Below are positions 1 through 8,590 of a stretch of 31,623 bases of DNA, piece after piece (positions within the stretch are counted from its first letter, which is position 1; each line of letters opens with the position of its first letter). A program made the translations under genes and the position numbers. The stretch is from IMG/VR virus record IMGVR_UViG_3300042392_000195, positions 1 to 31,623 of that record; one strand, 5' to 3'. The notes beneath the pieces were generated by a model. That model did not search any database and had not been told where the DNA came from. It worked only from the letters and a program-made list of their open reading frames with translations. The stretch comes from a virus.

Positions 1-2067
1 TTCTTTGTTTATTACTCTTAAAAATTCCGCTTTTATTGTTTCATTTGATTCTGGTACGTAGTCTGTTAATTTAATTAGCCTATATAATCCACCATCTATG
101 TATTTAAATGATGCAAAACTTAAATTAAATATATCGGTATCGGTTAGCTTAACAAAGCATTCTAATAACCTGCTATTCTTATCTGTTATCTCAGCCATAT
201 AAGGACTGTAATAAATGTTAAATTGATTTTGATTTAATAGTCCACCCGCCAATGAATAAAACAATTCTCTAGTTGCTCCAAAGTTTAAATCATTACCAAC
301 TGTAACAGGATTATTAAAATGCCCTGCATAACCATAAACGGTTAATGTAGTTAAAGTAGTTGCACCCTCTTTTAAATCCCAACTTGTAACACCTGTTATT
401 TTTCTTGCTTGTAATATTCTAATATTGCTATCTATTCTTTCCTCTAAGTTGTTTGTGAATTTATAAATAGTGCTATAAACTTTATCCTCATCCGTTATGC
501 TTACCAATACGGTTGGAGAAAATATAATGTCTACGCTTTCCGTTTCTTTTGAAAATTCGTATTCACTATCAAATATCCTGCTTCCGTATCCTTCATTATA
601 TCTTTTTCTATATAACTCATTCCAATAATCGCTATCATCTTTGTATTTAAAAGAATAGTAACGACTATTTAATTCAGACATTGGCTTTATTTTTATAGGC
701 TTAGCCCTATCTATCTTTTGACTCCAATCTTCTACCGTACCGTCGTAATAACTTGTGTATGGCTTAATAATTAAATGCTTTTCTTCAAACCTGTTCTCAT
801 CTACATAAAGATTAAATAACTTTAATATAGAAGCAAAGAAATCCTTTTGTAAAATGTTCGGTGGAATACAATCATTTAAAGAAACAGTATCTCCTAAGTT
901 TACATTTAGTGTAATTGGAATATCTGAACTAATACTTACCGAACCTGCTTGATTAATTAAACTATCATAGCACATCCCTGTATCAGCTGCACTTGCTTGT
1001 ACCTCAAAATAATCTCCTGTAACAATCGGTTCATCAACTAAATTCACAATATAAAAGTCATTAACTGTTCCTGAAAATGGAGGAATAAATTTTGTCGATG
1101 ATGGTATTAAAACTCCATTTTTATATGTATCAATATAAATACCATTATTTACTGGTGTGTTAGTTGTAGATGCAGTAAATGTTATGTCAACTTTAAAGGT
1201 TACATTAGTAGGGTCAAGTCCTGTATAAGTAAAAACACTACCTGTAGTTCCACCATTGATAGTCCAGTTTGTTCCGCTAAAGTTTTCCCATTGAATAGGC
1301 ATTGGTGTAGCTTGGTCAATACATCCAGTAGTTGCTTGAGGTGTACAACTTACTTGTTGGGTTCCTGATTTAGTTAATTTCTTTTTGTTAAAAGGAATAA
1401 TTAATGTTTTAAATCTATCAACCTCAAAACCATTACTCCAAGTGATGTCATAAGTATAACCTGCTGCTGCAAATATTTTCTCTAGGTATTGCTTTACAAA
1501 TAAAGCCGGTCTAAATGTTCCATAATCCCAATCGTGCTTATTAGTAGAATATAAACCATAATCAATATGTGGGTAATAATAACCTGCTCCACCTTGGTAG
1601 TTATCCCAACTTGCTACAATGTTTTGGTAGCTATACGTATGATTGTAAGCACTAAAATCTAATTCCTCAAGTTTCTTTGCTCCTAACTTCATTGAGAATC
1701 CACCCAGTTCTCCTATAACACTACATTCATATTCTACATTCTTTCCGTCAACTATTATTTCAAGCAATTTAAATACTCCTTTAATAACAGTCATCCTGTC
1801 TACCTCAATAGAACATTTAGCAGTTTTACTTGCATTAAAGTTATATCCTACGTTTGCAGAAGAATCATTAGTAAAGTTTGCGTTATTAAACTCAAATATA
1901 TTACCCAACAAACTATTATTTGTAGCAGTTCCTGGCAATATAATAGTCTTGCTAAATGCAGTTGTTTTGCTATCAATGTTTTTTAAATCACTTACCGAAA
2001 AGGTTATTTGATTGCTCAACCCCTTATCAATATCTAACTCAAAGTTTTCTAAAAATATTCTTGTCAT
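1..2067 (-). CDS. Phage tail structural protein, 3' end at or beyond the window edge
   Basis: An open frame of 689 codons runs from an ATG at 2067 to base 1 with no stop. The ATG overlaps the stop of the preceding gene as TAATG, so the two are probably translationally coupled. The N-terminus (MTRIFLENFELDIDKGL) and the following Ser/Thr/Asn-rich beta-type sequence resemble a tail protein I recall from Bacteroidota phages. No enzymatic motif is visible. Residues about 170-200 are rich in Tyr, Trp and Asp; the middle has short beta-like segments. The last codon ends exactly at base 1. If the molecule is circular the frame continues at 31623 for 11 codons to a stop at 31588, giving a protein of 700 residues. 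Virion role is inferred from position after terminase and neck genes; exact function (baseplate, hub or adhesin-bearing part) is unknown. Confidence 0.8.
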   Translation of the reverse strand, partial: MTRIFLENFELDIDKGLSNQITFSVSDLKNIDSKTTAFSKTIILPGTATNNSLLGNIFEFNNANFTNDSSANVGYNFNASKTAKCSIEVDRMTVIKGVFKLLEIIVDGKNVEYECSVIGELGGFSMKLGAKKLEELDFSAYNHTYSYQNIVASWDNYQGGAGYYYPHIDYGLYSTNKHDWDYGTFRPALFVKQYLEKIFAAAGYTYDITWSNGFEVDRFKTLIIPFNKKKLTKSGTQQVSCTPQATTGCIDQATPMPIQWENFSGTNWTINGGTTGSVFTYTGLDPTNVTFKVDITFTASTTNTPVNNGIYIDTYKNGVLIPSSTKFIPPFSGTVNDFYIVNLVDEPIVTGDYFEVQASAADTGMCYDSLINQAGSVSISSDIPITLNVNLGDTVSLNDCIPPNILQKDFFASILKLFNLYVDENRFEEKHLIIKPYTSYYDGTVEDWSQKIDRAKPIKIKPMSELNSRYYSFKYKDDSDYWNELYRKRYNEGYGSRIFDSEYEFSKETESVDIIFSPTVLVSITDEDKVYSTIYKFTNNLEERIDSNIRILQARKITGVTSWDLKEGATTLTTLTVYGYAGHFNNPVTVGNDLNFGATRELFYSLAGGLLNQNQFNIYYSPYMAEITDKNSRLLECFVKLTDTDIFNLSFASFKYIDGGLYRLIKLTDYVPESNETIKAEFLRVINKE

Positions 2068-3215
2068 TATCTTAGTTGTGAGTATCTTGTTTGATTCATA
2101 TTAAATGTCAGTTCCAATGCCTTTAATTTATTAAATACATTTTTACTGAATTCATAGTTATTATCTGTTAATGTAACTGGGTAAAAATAACCGTCTATTT
2201 CCATCAATATTTGTGGACTTGTTATAATATCTGCCATCCAAGTATATTCATCATCCGTCAAAGCATCTGCAGTTAGTTTATAGGTATAGGTTGCCTTATT
2301 ACTATAATTAGTTGCGCCTTCATAATACCTATTAGATGCGCTTTTGTAGTCAACCGAATTACCGTTAAACCTATAATCTCTTTGCTCGTATGCTTTACGT
2401 TCTACATTTAAATTCAACTTGCTTACTAAATCAAATCTTTCACTATCCCACATTCCCCAACTATTCATAAAATGAATATTAATTGGTTCGTACTTAGGAT
2501 TGCAAACTACGTTAACCCTTATTTTATCAAAGCTATTAAACCAAACTTCATAGTATTTAACACTATCATCAATCGTTATTCCTAAGTTAGTTGATATTGC
2601 GCTACTGCCTATATTCATTTGTACAAAACCATTAGTAACTGCAGTGGTAGTTCCTGATGCAGTTGCTATAAGGTTATTTGATTCGTTATAAGTAGAGCAT
2701 TTTAAATTTAAACTTGTATTGGTATAAAATGGTATGTATAAATTCTCTCCTAGTTTTGTATTAGCATAGTTTGGTCTATTGGTTAACCATTTATTTAATT
2801 TAGCCGATATGCCTATTGTTCTACGTTTAAACAAAGGAGCAATATAATTAAATACCTGTGTAGTTGCAGAGGCTTGATTTAATGCTGCTACTCCGTTTAC
2901 TTCATCCCCTACTCTTATCTCATATTGTACACCCATTTCTCCGCTTACATTAGGTTGATAAACATAAGCAGTCCCCAATGGTTCAAACCAGTTAAACGTA
3001 ATTGAATTACGTACAGTTGCACCTGCATTAAAATAACCCTTTCCATTAGATGGTTCAGGGAATTGTCTTACTGATAATTTCTTACTACCACCTACATAAA
3101 CTTCAAATATATATTTCATATCTGTTGAAGCCGATGCAGTACTTGTTGCCACGTGCCATAAATCATCCTGTGCAGTTGAACCGCTTGGAGGATTAGAATT
3201 AATTGTTATACTCAT
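2067..3215 (-). CDS. Putative tail protein (382 aa)
   Basis: This gene starts at ATG 3215, overlapping the end of the neck-protein gene by 4 nt (ATGA), and its stop overlaps the next start as TAATG. The 382-residue product is rich in Asn, Ser, Thr and Tyr, has no signal peptide or membrane segment, and looks beta-rich. The C-terminal third, with an IDGYFYPV stretch and a following LELTFN segment, recalls proteins found just after the neck genes in Bacteroidota phages. I see no catalytic motif. Position between a gp10-like neck protein and the long tail protein at 1-2067 supports a virion tail role; the exact part is not identified. Confidence 0.65.
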   Translation of the reverse strand: MSITINSNPPSGSTAQDDLWHVATSTASASTDMKYIFEVYVGGSKKLSVRQFPEPSNGKGYFNAGATVRNSITFNWFEPLGTAYVYQPNVSGEMGVQYEIRVGDEVNGVAALNQASATTQVFNYIAPLFKRRTIGISAKLNKWLTNRPNYANTKLGENLYIPFYTNTSLNLKCSTYNESNNLIATASGTTTAVTNGFVQMNIGSSAISTNLGITIDDSVKYYEVWFNSFDKIRVNVVCNPKYEPINIHFMNSWGMWDSERFDLVSKLNLNVERKAYEQRDYRFNGNSVDYKSASNRYYEGATNYSNKATYTYKLTADALTDDEYTWMADIITSPQILMEIDGYFYPVTLTDNNYEFSKNVFNKLKALELTFNMNQTRYSQLR

Positions 3216-3847
3216 TTCTTTTTAGGATTTCCTATTTGAATTACTATTGTTCGTGCCATTACTTCGCCTAAATCTTCTATCATTTCTTTTTCTACCTGTT
3301 CAGTTGCCTCATCAAAAAAGTTAGTTGTCTTAATACCCCACTTTTTAATTAAATAAACTAAAGCATCAGTTTTTAAATCTAATAAACTTACTTTCTTTTT
3401 TTCTTGACCTACTGCATTCACAGTATTTTTTCTAGTTGCTACTTTTATTTTTGCTTTGCCACTTTGGATATATTGCTTTATACTCTTTCTACCTTCCTCA
3501 CTCATTCTATAAGTTTTATACTTATATGGACTGTTAGGCGCATTTTTAGAACTTTTAACTCCTTTTACACCTTTGTTTACAAAGTCATAATAGTTAGCCA
3601 TATAAATCCTCAAAGTATTTCCATCTTTAGAAACTTCAGGGTCAACACCCTTAAGCATCTTACCACTTGCAACTACTCCTTTATTATTTATGCTTTCTGC
3701 AATCGCTTTTACATAAATAGCTGAATATCTTTCAAAGAATGATAATGTAACATCATTTAAATCAATAACCTTATTATCGCCAAACTCTATATCTCCGCTT
3801 AACTTACCTTTAGCAATAGCATCAATTTGACTTTTTGTTATGCTCAT
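3212..3847 (-). CDS. HK97 gp10-like neck / tail-completion protein (211 aa)
   Basis: The product is 211 residues with basic, helical N- and C-terminal parts. The central section (about residues 55-110: VASGKMLKG, then a YDFVNKGVKG segment and a Tyr/Lys stretch) matches the general pattern of HK97 gp10-like proteins. These sit at the head-tail joint and begin with helices that contact the connector. The C-terminus is very basic (IGNPKKK). It starts at ATG 3847 and overlaps the next gene by 4 nt, inside an unbroken late run after the terminase. Family assignment is from pattern memory, not an alignment; a minor structural protein of another kind is possible. Confidence 0.55.
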   Translation of the reverse strand: MSITKSQIDAIAKGKLSGDIEFGDNKVIDLNDVTLSFFERYSAIYVKAIAESINNKGVVASGKMLKGVDPEVSKDGNTLRIYMANYYDFVNKGVKGVKSSKNAPNSPYKYKTYRMSEEGRKSIKQYIQSGKAKIKVATRKNTVNAVGQEKKKVSLLDLKTDALVYLIKKWGIKTTNFFDEATEQVEKEMIEDLGEVMARTIVIQIGNPKKK

Positions 3848-3904
3848 TATCCTTTTCTAATTTTAATTTCAAATAAAGCAAATCATTTAAAAAATGAATT
3901 ACTT

Positions 3905-4546
3905 TTAAATTCCAAACCGATTCAACAGGTATTCCTTCGAAGTCAGCGACCATTTTGGCATTATAAAGCCATCCAAAATGTTTTGCGAATTCGTCAACAT
4001 CTCCGTTGCTTGTTCCTTCGCTATCCCCTTCTTCATCATTTCGTTTATCAAATAAGGCTGGATAACTTGCATTGATACGTTGAATAAAGTGTAAAAAAAA
4101 ACCGCTGCGTGATATGCAACCTCAAAATCCATCTGTTCTAAATCACTTGCTAATTCTTCGTGTTCTACCCATTTACCCCACTTGAATTTAACTGGTGTAA
4201 CTATTGAAGCCATTATCTTATGTAAGTTCTGAATGATATCAGTACTAAAGGTTGATACCTCTACATAAGTGCTTGATTTACATTTTGTTACATCATAGTT
4301 GATTCTATAAAATCGCTTTCCTACCCTTACTATCTTTTTAGGTTTACCCTTTAGTAAATCCTTTTCAAATATTTTAAAATGGTTATGTACTGCACCACAT
4401 AAAATATTAAACTTCCTCATTGACATTTTCTCTACTTGTTCAGGTGTCTTTCCTGTAACAATTCCTACCATTTTAATTGACTTGTCTAAGTCCATATCTT
4501 CAGAAGTAGCCACATAGTACAACTCTTGAAATTGCTTAATTGTCAT
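3905..4546 (-). CDS. Phage structural or assembly protein, unassigned (213 aa)
   Basis: This 213-residue soluble protein begins with MTIKQFQELYYVATSEDMD and is predicted mostly helical, with a basic patch around residues 64-80. No known catalytic motif is visible. The opening, together with the VTGKTPEQVEKMSMRKF segment, resembles a conserved Bacteroidota phage protein found with tail and neck genes, perhaps a tail assembly chaperone-like protein. It lies 31 nt after the terminase large subunit and 57 nt before the neck-protein gene, so a role in assembly is likely. I do not recognise a specific function. Confidence 0.5.
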   Translation of the reverse strand: MTIKQFQELYYVATSEDMDLDKSIKMVGIVTGKTPEQVEKMSMRKFNILCGAVHNHFKIFEKDLLKGKPKKIVRVGKRFYRINYDVTKCKSSTYVEVSTFSTDIIQNLHKIMASIVTPVKFKWGKWVEHEELASDLEQMDFEVAYHAAVFFYTLFNVSMQVIQPYLINEMMKKGIAKEQATEMLTNSQNILDGFIMPKWSLTSKEYLLNRFGI

Positions 4547-4577
4547 AATCTATTATATAAGTTTTTGAAAAATGTAA

Positions 4578-5732
4578 TTAAATGAAGTGGTATTGACCGC
4601 TTCCTCTGTTCTCAATCCGGCATTTATTAGCTAAAGCCAAAGCATTAACGCAGTCATCGTGAAATCCTACAGGCGCAGAATACCTTACTCCTGTTGAAGT
4701 AAATAGATATTCAAATATTTCTAATTCGTCTTTAATTGGGCCTTCAGGGAATCCTATTTCTTTTTTATGGATTGAACTTGCAAGGCTTTCCATAAGCTGC
4801 TGCTTACTGGTTGAGGTATATTTAAAGCCGGTCATATCATTAAAGTACTTTTGTAGGTCTTCAACTATTGCATCGCCTACTCCTGTACTATCTATAAAAA
4901 TATGTTTGTGCTTTCGTATCTGTTTAATTGTTTCTTTAGTTTGTAACCAATCCTTTTGGAATCTTTCAAAGTGAGATACATTACCATTGCTATCTAAACC
5001 TATTATAACAGTCCAGTCAAAAGACTTTGCCAAATCTATACCAAAATACATTGCTTCGTTTGAACTTAAATAGCAAGTACATTTATTGATATGCTCTGCA
5101 CCGAAAGGGTTGGCTGCATTCTCCATAGGGTTAGCCATATACTCCTGCTCAAATACCGAACTGGGTAATTGCGCTTTTGCATCGTTAATCTCTGAAGTCT
5201 TAATGTACGGATTGTCGTATGTAGTAAATTTAAAACTTTCCCAATCTCTTTGCCCACCCTTCATATAAAGGGAATAAAAATAGTTTTTACCTCTTGGAGT
5301 AGATAAGAATAACGCTCTGCCTTGATAATCGGTTAAGGTAGGTCTAATTGAATTTAGCCACCCATCTTTTAAATTAGGGATAAAACTTGCTTCATCAATT
5401 ACTACTAAATGAAACTTCCTTCCTCTTAAGTTATCTAATTTTTCTCCAGTAAAAAATTTAACAGTTCCCAAGTTGGGAAAATGAATAGTTAACTCACTTT
5501 TGTTATTTTCGAACGGTACACATTTAATAAGTTGTTCAAAAAATGTTTTAGCTAAATCATATGTTGGTGTAATATATGCCACTCTCATTCCTTGAATTGC
5601 ATTACTTATAATTTCAATCTGACTTAATTCAGACTTACCAAACCGCCTTCCGCACATAACTACTCTAAACCTTGCAGTTGATTCTAGTATTTTAGTTTGG
5701 TTAATATGCGCTTCTGGTAGTTCTAAAATCAT
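4578..5732 (-). CDS. terL: Terminase large subunit
   Basis: This is the DNA-packaging motor. It has an N-terminal ATPase with Walker A GRRFGKS at residues 28-34, Walker B LVVIDEAS with D113 and E114, and the coupling motif STPRG at 145-149. The C-terminal RNase H-like nuclease shows acidic residues in GIDLAKSFDW (D233), IFIDSTG (D281) and GFHDD (D359/D360). At 384 residues it is compact but complete. The ATG at 5732 overlaps the stop of the preceding small-subunit-like gene by 4 nt. The protein would bind the portal and cut phage DNA at the start and end of each packaging cycle. Confidence 0.93.
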   Translation of the reverse strand: MILELPEAHINQTKILESTARFRVVMCGRRFGKSELSQIEIISNAIQGMRVAYITPTYDLAKTFFEQLIKCVPFENNKSELTIHFPNLGTVKFFTGEKLDNLRGRKFHLVVIDEASFIPNLKDGWLNSIRPTLTDYQGRALFLSTPRGKNYFYSLYMKGGQRDWESFKFTTYDNPYIKTSEINDAKAQLPSSVFEQEYMANPMENAANPFGAEHINKCTCYLSSNEAMYFGIDLAKSFDWTVIIGLDSNGNVSHFERFQKDWLQTKETIKQIRKHKHIFIDSTGVGDAIVEDLQKYFNDMTGFKYTSTSKQQLMESLASSIHKKEIGFPEGPIKDELEIFEYLFTSTGVRYSAPVGFHDDCVNALALANKCRIENRGSGQYHFI

Positions 5733-6112
5733 AATATTGTTTTACCCTTAACAAATACTACCTCTATTTTACTATCTTGGGTAACTGCAGTTGTTTCTTT
5801 CGGCTTACCATATACCCTACTCAGTAAAGTATCTACGGAATACAAAGAACCTTTAGCCATTGACTTGATTAAAGCATTAGCCAAAGTCTTTTCTAATATT
5901 GTGCTTTCTTTGTTATCCCATACCGCTTTAAGTTCATCAACAGTCATAGCCATTAATACCTGAATGCAATCCATAACCTGTGCATTCTTATATCCGTGTG
6001 GTGCAAGTTCTGTGATATACTTTCTAGGTCTGCCATTACGATTACCTTTCCAGGCTGCACCTTTCTCATATCGGTTTAAATATCCGCCGTGTGGTTGTTT
6101 CTCTAAAGACAT
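5729..6112 (-). CDS. terS: Probable terminase small subunit
   Basis: The product is 127 residues. Its N-terminal section has a WKGNRNGRPRKY motif (residues about 21-32), typical of small phage DNA-binding packaging proteins whose consensus is W..G.SGNP.GR. A helical middle follows, with a variable tail. It directly precedes and overlaps terL by 4 nt, the usual place for the small subunit, which recognises the packaging site and stimulates the ATPase. It overlaps the upstream methyltransferase gene by 10 nt. The call rests on motif plus position; small subunits diverge strongly. Confidence 0.65.
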   Translation of the reverse strand: MSLEKQPHGGYLNRYEKGAAWKGNRNGRPRKYITELAPHGYKNAQVMDCIQVLMAMTVDELKAVWDNKESTILEKTLANALIKSMAKGSLYSVDTLLSRVYGKPKETTAVTQDSKIEVVFVKGKTIL

Positions 6113-6633
6113 ATTTTAAATAATTTACTCCAAGATGTAGGGTTAAATAAATGCCTATCTAATTCATAACCCATTCTTTTAAACATAGTTACCCATTCAG
6201 TTTGCTGCTTTACGTTTATATGTCCCCATTGTTCATCGTAGTCCGTTTTCTCACTCGTTGAACTAAATAGTACGTAAGTAGGTTTAATGCTCTTAAATAG
6301 GCTTAAAATCTCTTTATCGGTCATATGCTCCGCTACTTCAATGAATGCCATTAAATCGGTTGTAATTGGCTTATCAATGATATTAAGGTGAGGCGCATTT
6401 TCTTTTATATAAACCTTATGCTCATCCCATATTTCATAAACAAAGGTTTCATATCCTTCGTTGTGAAAGGCATCGGAATAAACTCCAGTACCTGCACCAA
6501 AGTCCATTACTGTTTTAATTGGTAAGTCTGTAAATTGTTTAGCCGTTACTAATGCTAAGTTCTTAAAACTAGGATTAGCAAAACTAATTCCCCACTCCAA
6601 TTCTTTCTCTAGGAATTCTTTAGTTGTTATCAT
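6103..6633 (-). CDS. Class I SAM-dependent methyltransferase (176 aa)
   Basis: SAM-binding motif I is visible as VMDFGAGTGVY (residues 42-52), followed by an acidic strand end (VYEIWDE, about 65-71) and the post-motif IEVAEHM. This is the Methyltransf_23 type, acting on small molecules, sugars or proteins. The DNA amino-methyltransferase motif (N/D)PP(Y/F) and the cytosine-C5 motif PC are both absent, so it is not an obvious DNA methylase. It sits between a glycosyltransferase-linked block and the terminase, overlapping its upstream neighbour by 14 nt and its downstream neighbour by 10 nt. It might decorate a sugar or modified base made by the upstream enzymes, but that is inference. Confidence 0.75.
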   Translation of the reverse strand: MITTKEFLEKELEWGISFANPSFKNLALVTAKQFTDLPIKTVMDFGAGTGVYSDAFHNEGYETFVYEIWDEHKVYIKENAPHLNIIDKPITTDLMAFIEVAEHMTDKEILSLFKSIKPTYVLFSSTSEKTDYDEQWGHINVKQQTEWVTMFKRMGYELDRHLFNPTSWSKLFKICL

Positions 6634-6913
6634 ACCATCTATATATTAGGTTTAAAAAATCAATTACGCAAACATTACAATTATTATTATAATGATAATA
6701 AGCATCCTTTACTCTACGATATTCATTTAGTAGTTCTATTTGTACGTCGTGATGAAAGTTTACTATCTCTCCAGTCCTGTGATAGAAGTCGTAGTAATGC
6801 CTGTGCTTATCAAATATTTCATTTGTTTCTTTCTCAACTAATAATGCTTTTGTAGGCATCGTATCGTTGCTGATTAATTTCTTTGAAGTTGTACCTTTTG
6901 GACGCCCACGCAT
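6620..6913 (-). CDS. Small protein with AT-hook-like N-terminus (97 aa)
   Basis: The product begins MRGRPKGTTSKK, where RGRPKG resembles an AT-hook that binds the minor groove of AT-rich DNA. The rest is rich in His, Tyr and Asn, with a C-terminal NNNCNVCVIDFL segment that could bind metal. The gene starts 80 nt inside the preceding glycosyltransferase gene. If a later Met (residue 19, about 6859) is used, the overlap falls to 26 nt. The AT-hook-like start argues for the longer form. It overlaps the methyltransferase gene by 14 nt. Function unknown; proximity to the terminase leaves a packaging accessory role open. Confidence 0.6.
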   Translation of the reverse strand: MRGRPKGTTSKKLISNDTMPTKALLVEKETNEIFDKHRHYYDFYHRTGEIVNFHHDVQIELLNEYRRVKDAYYHYNNNCNVCVIDFLNLIYRWYDNN

Positions 6914-7829
6914 ATAGTTCGTTGCCTAAATTTTCCCTTAGGCTTGGGTTGTTGGTTAATAAATTAATATACCTGAACCAGTCCTTTTGATTGTTTACCC
7001 ATAGTACAGGTGCATCTACATCCATATTATAAGGTGCTACGTTTGAACAAATGACTGGCAATCTTTTTGCTGCTGCTTCTAATATTTTTAAATTGCTTTT
7101 GCAAGCGTGCCATTCTGAATCTTCTAAAGGTATTAATACAATATCTGCAAAGTTGTACATATCCATATACTGAGTAGGACTAGCTGAATGCAATTTGATT
7201 GATGGCAAATTACCAGTAAACATAGAGAACATTTTATCCCATATTGACTTAGTATAAGCATCGCTATCATTATAACCACCCATTACCATTTGAATATCTT
7301 TTCTACCTTGTAACCTTTTTAACGGCTCTTTTAATATCTTAATATCGTTATCGTGGCTTATGCTCCCACACCAAAACAATCTTACCTTATCTGACTTAAC
7401 TCTAGTATCGTTAAACTGATTTAATCCATAGGGTAAGGCATTCGGCATTACAATTACGTTATCATTAAACTGCTTTACTTTATTCAATAAATTAGAATTA
7501 GTAACCGTAACTAAATCTGCCTGCATTAAATTCCGCTCAATCCTTTCAGCTATATCTTGATAAGTATTATAATAAAGATGGTTAAGTGGTAATTGCCAAT
7601 GGTCATCTATATCCATAACTACTTGACATCCAAGTAATTCCTTAGTTTTGTTCCAATTTATATCGTATTGGCATATCCTATTATACAGTAAAATATCCCA
7701 ATCTTCGGTCTTATCTTCTGTGATGTAATTGGTTACATAGCCTTTAATATCATTCATAAAAGCAAGTGGTAACATTACTCTATGATATCCGCAGCCTGAT
7801 TCTTTATGTGTTACTCCTATGATGTTCAT
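6834..7829 (-). CDS. GT-B glycosyltransferase, group 1 / GT4-like (331 aa)
   Basis: The C-terminal half has the features of retaining GT-B enzymes. A GSISHDND turn lies at about residues 155-162, and the nucleotide-sugar site carries the E-x7-E-like element, with ACKSNLKILEAAAKR around E251. The N-terminal half has GYHRVMLPLAF and MDIDDHW. There is no membrane segment or signal peptide. It likely transfers a sugar from a nucleotide-sugar donor; the acceptor is not evident. With a second glycosyltransferase and a TET/JBP-like enzyme upstream, it may add a sugar to modified DNA, though a virion protein or host glycan is also possible. It starts at 7829, 15 nt after the small membrane-protein gene. 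Confidence 0.8.
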   Translation of the reverse strand: MNIIGVTHKESGCGYHRVMLPLAFMNDIKGYVTNYITEDKTEDWDILLYNRICQYDINWNKTKELLGCQVVMDIDDHWQLPLNHLYYNTYQDIAERIERNLMQADLVTVTNSNLLNKVKQFNDNVIVMPNALPYGLNQFNDTRVKSDKVRLFWCGSISHDNDIKILKEPLKRLQGRKDIQMVMGGYNDSDAYTKSIWDKMFSMFTGNLPSIKLHSASPTQYMDMYNFADIVLIPLEDSEWHACKSNLKILEAAAKRLPVICSNVAPYNMDVDAPVLWVNNQKDWFRYINLLTNNPSLRENLGNELYAWASKRYNFKEINQQRYDAYKSIIS

Positions 7830-7844
7830 TGGGTGCTTTTGTAT

Positions 7845-8096
7845 CTATTTTATCTTAATTGATATGAATCCTGCTCCGAATATTATTGCTATTAATTCTA
7901 CTGTATGTATTGGTAAAAATGTAAATAATAAAGCACTCCATACTGTTAAACATTGGATGCAGTCAAATGGTCTTAGTCTCTTTACTAAAGGGATTTTGAA
8001 TATGCGCTTTAGCATGATATGCCCATTAAATACATTAATAAAATAATAAGCAAAGGTAAATGCGGCTATTGTAGTTATCATTGTAGTAAAATACAT
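7845..8096 (-). CDS. Small membrane protein with CxxC-W motif (83 aa)
   Basis: The 83-residue product has two hydrophobic segments (about residues 5-22 and 50-80). Between them is a basic loop ending in RPFDCIQCLTVW, a Cys-x2-Cys...Trp motif I recall in small phage inner-membrane proteins of unknown function. It overlaps the sigma-like gene by 19 nt and lies 15 nt before the GT-B glycosyltransferase. The two cysteines could bind metal or form a disulphide. Function is unknown. Confidence 0.6.
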   Translation of the reverse strand: MYFTTMITTIAAFTFAYYFINVFNGHIMLKRIFKIPLVKRLRPFDCIQCLTVWSALLFTFLPIHTVELIAIIFGAGFISIKIK

Positions 8097-8590
8097 TTTA
8101 ATTCTTTTTTTACTTTGTTAGTAATATTGCAAACGTGGTTAACTGGTATTCCGTAATACTCTGCTACTTTTCTATTGCTTCCTAGTTCTACGTATTTATT
8201 AAATATTCTTATTTCGTGGTCGGTTTCAATGTCTATGTTATTCTTTGTGAGCGCTTTTGTTGCCTCTGCTGCTAAACTCTCAGGGATTATCGGTAAATCT
8301 AACTGACTATTAAAATACTCAACTGCCTTTAATAAATCACTTTTTTTGTACTTATAATAAAATTCACTTGTTTTAGAGGTAGCCATAAACCAACATATCT
8401 TTATAGCATATCGTAATAAGTTATTAGAAGCGAATAAAGCTGCTATCTTATCACAAGGCTGAAGTAGTAAGCTAACTGCTATTTCTTGTCTTAAATCATC
8501 TTGTATTGATTCAGGCTTTGTTTTGCTAATCGCTTTTATAAGGTCAGGATGGTTATATATCTCCAACACAATGTCGTTACACTTATTCAT
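8078..8590 (-). CDS. Sigma-factor-like / helix-turn-helix DNA-binding protein (170 aa)
   Basis: The N-terminal part contains DDLRQEI (residues 31-37), which resembles the D-L-x-Q-E core of sigma-70 region 2. The C-terminal part (about 130-168) has a helix-turn-helix of region-4 type, with VAEYYGIPVNHVCNITNKVKK. The product could redirect host RNA polymerase to phage promoters or act as a simple DNA-binding regulator. Its ATG at 8590 overlaps the stop of the TET/JBP-like gene (TAATG), so it belongs to the same translational chain. Family similarity is weak by eye; I favour sigma-like over a plain transcription regulator. Confidence 0.55.
   Translation of the reverse strand: MNKCNDIVLEIYNHPDLIKAISKTKPESIQDDLRQEIAVSLLLQPCDKIAALFASNNLLRYAIKICWFMATSKTSEFYYKYKKSDLLKAVEYFNSQLDLPIIPESLAAEATKALTKNNIDIETDHEIRIFNKYVELGSNRKVAEYYGIPVNHVCNITNKVKKELKCILLQ

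Noticed and set aside
3404-3724. Open frame on the plus strand inside the neck-protein gene (106 codons)
   Set aside because: Low-complexity, fully within a well-supported minus-strand gene, with no start context. Similar plus-strand frames at 3827, 5086, 14407, 14663, 15276, 16054, 16490, 17105, 19657, 26282, 30495 and 31330 were rejected for the same reason.
5066-5257. Minus-strand frame of 63 codons inside the terminase large subunit
   Set aside because: It lies entirely within terL in another frame and has no independent support.
7819-8046. Plus-strand frame of 75 codons over the small membrane-protein gene
   Set aside because: It is the antisense shadow of the minus-strand gene at 7845-8096, which fits the operon spacing.
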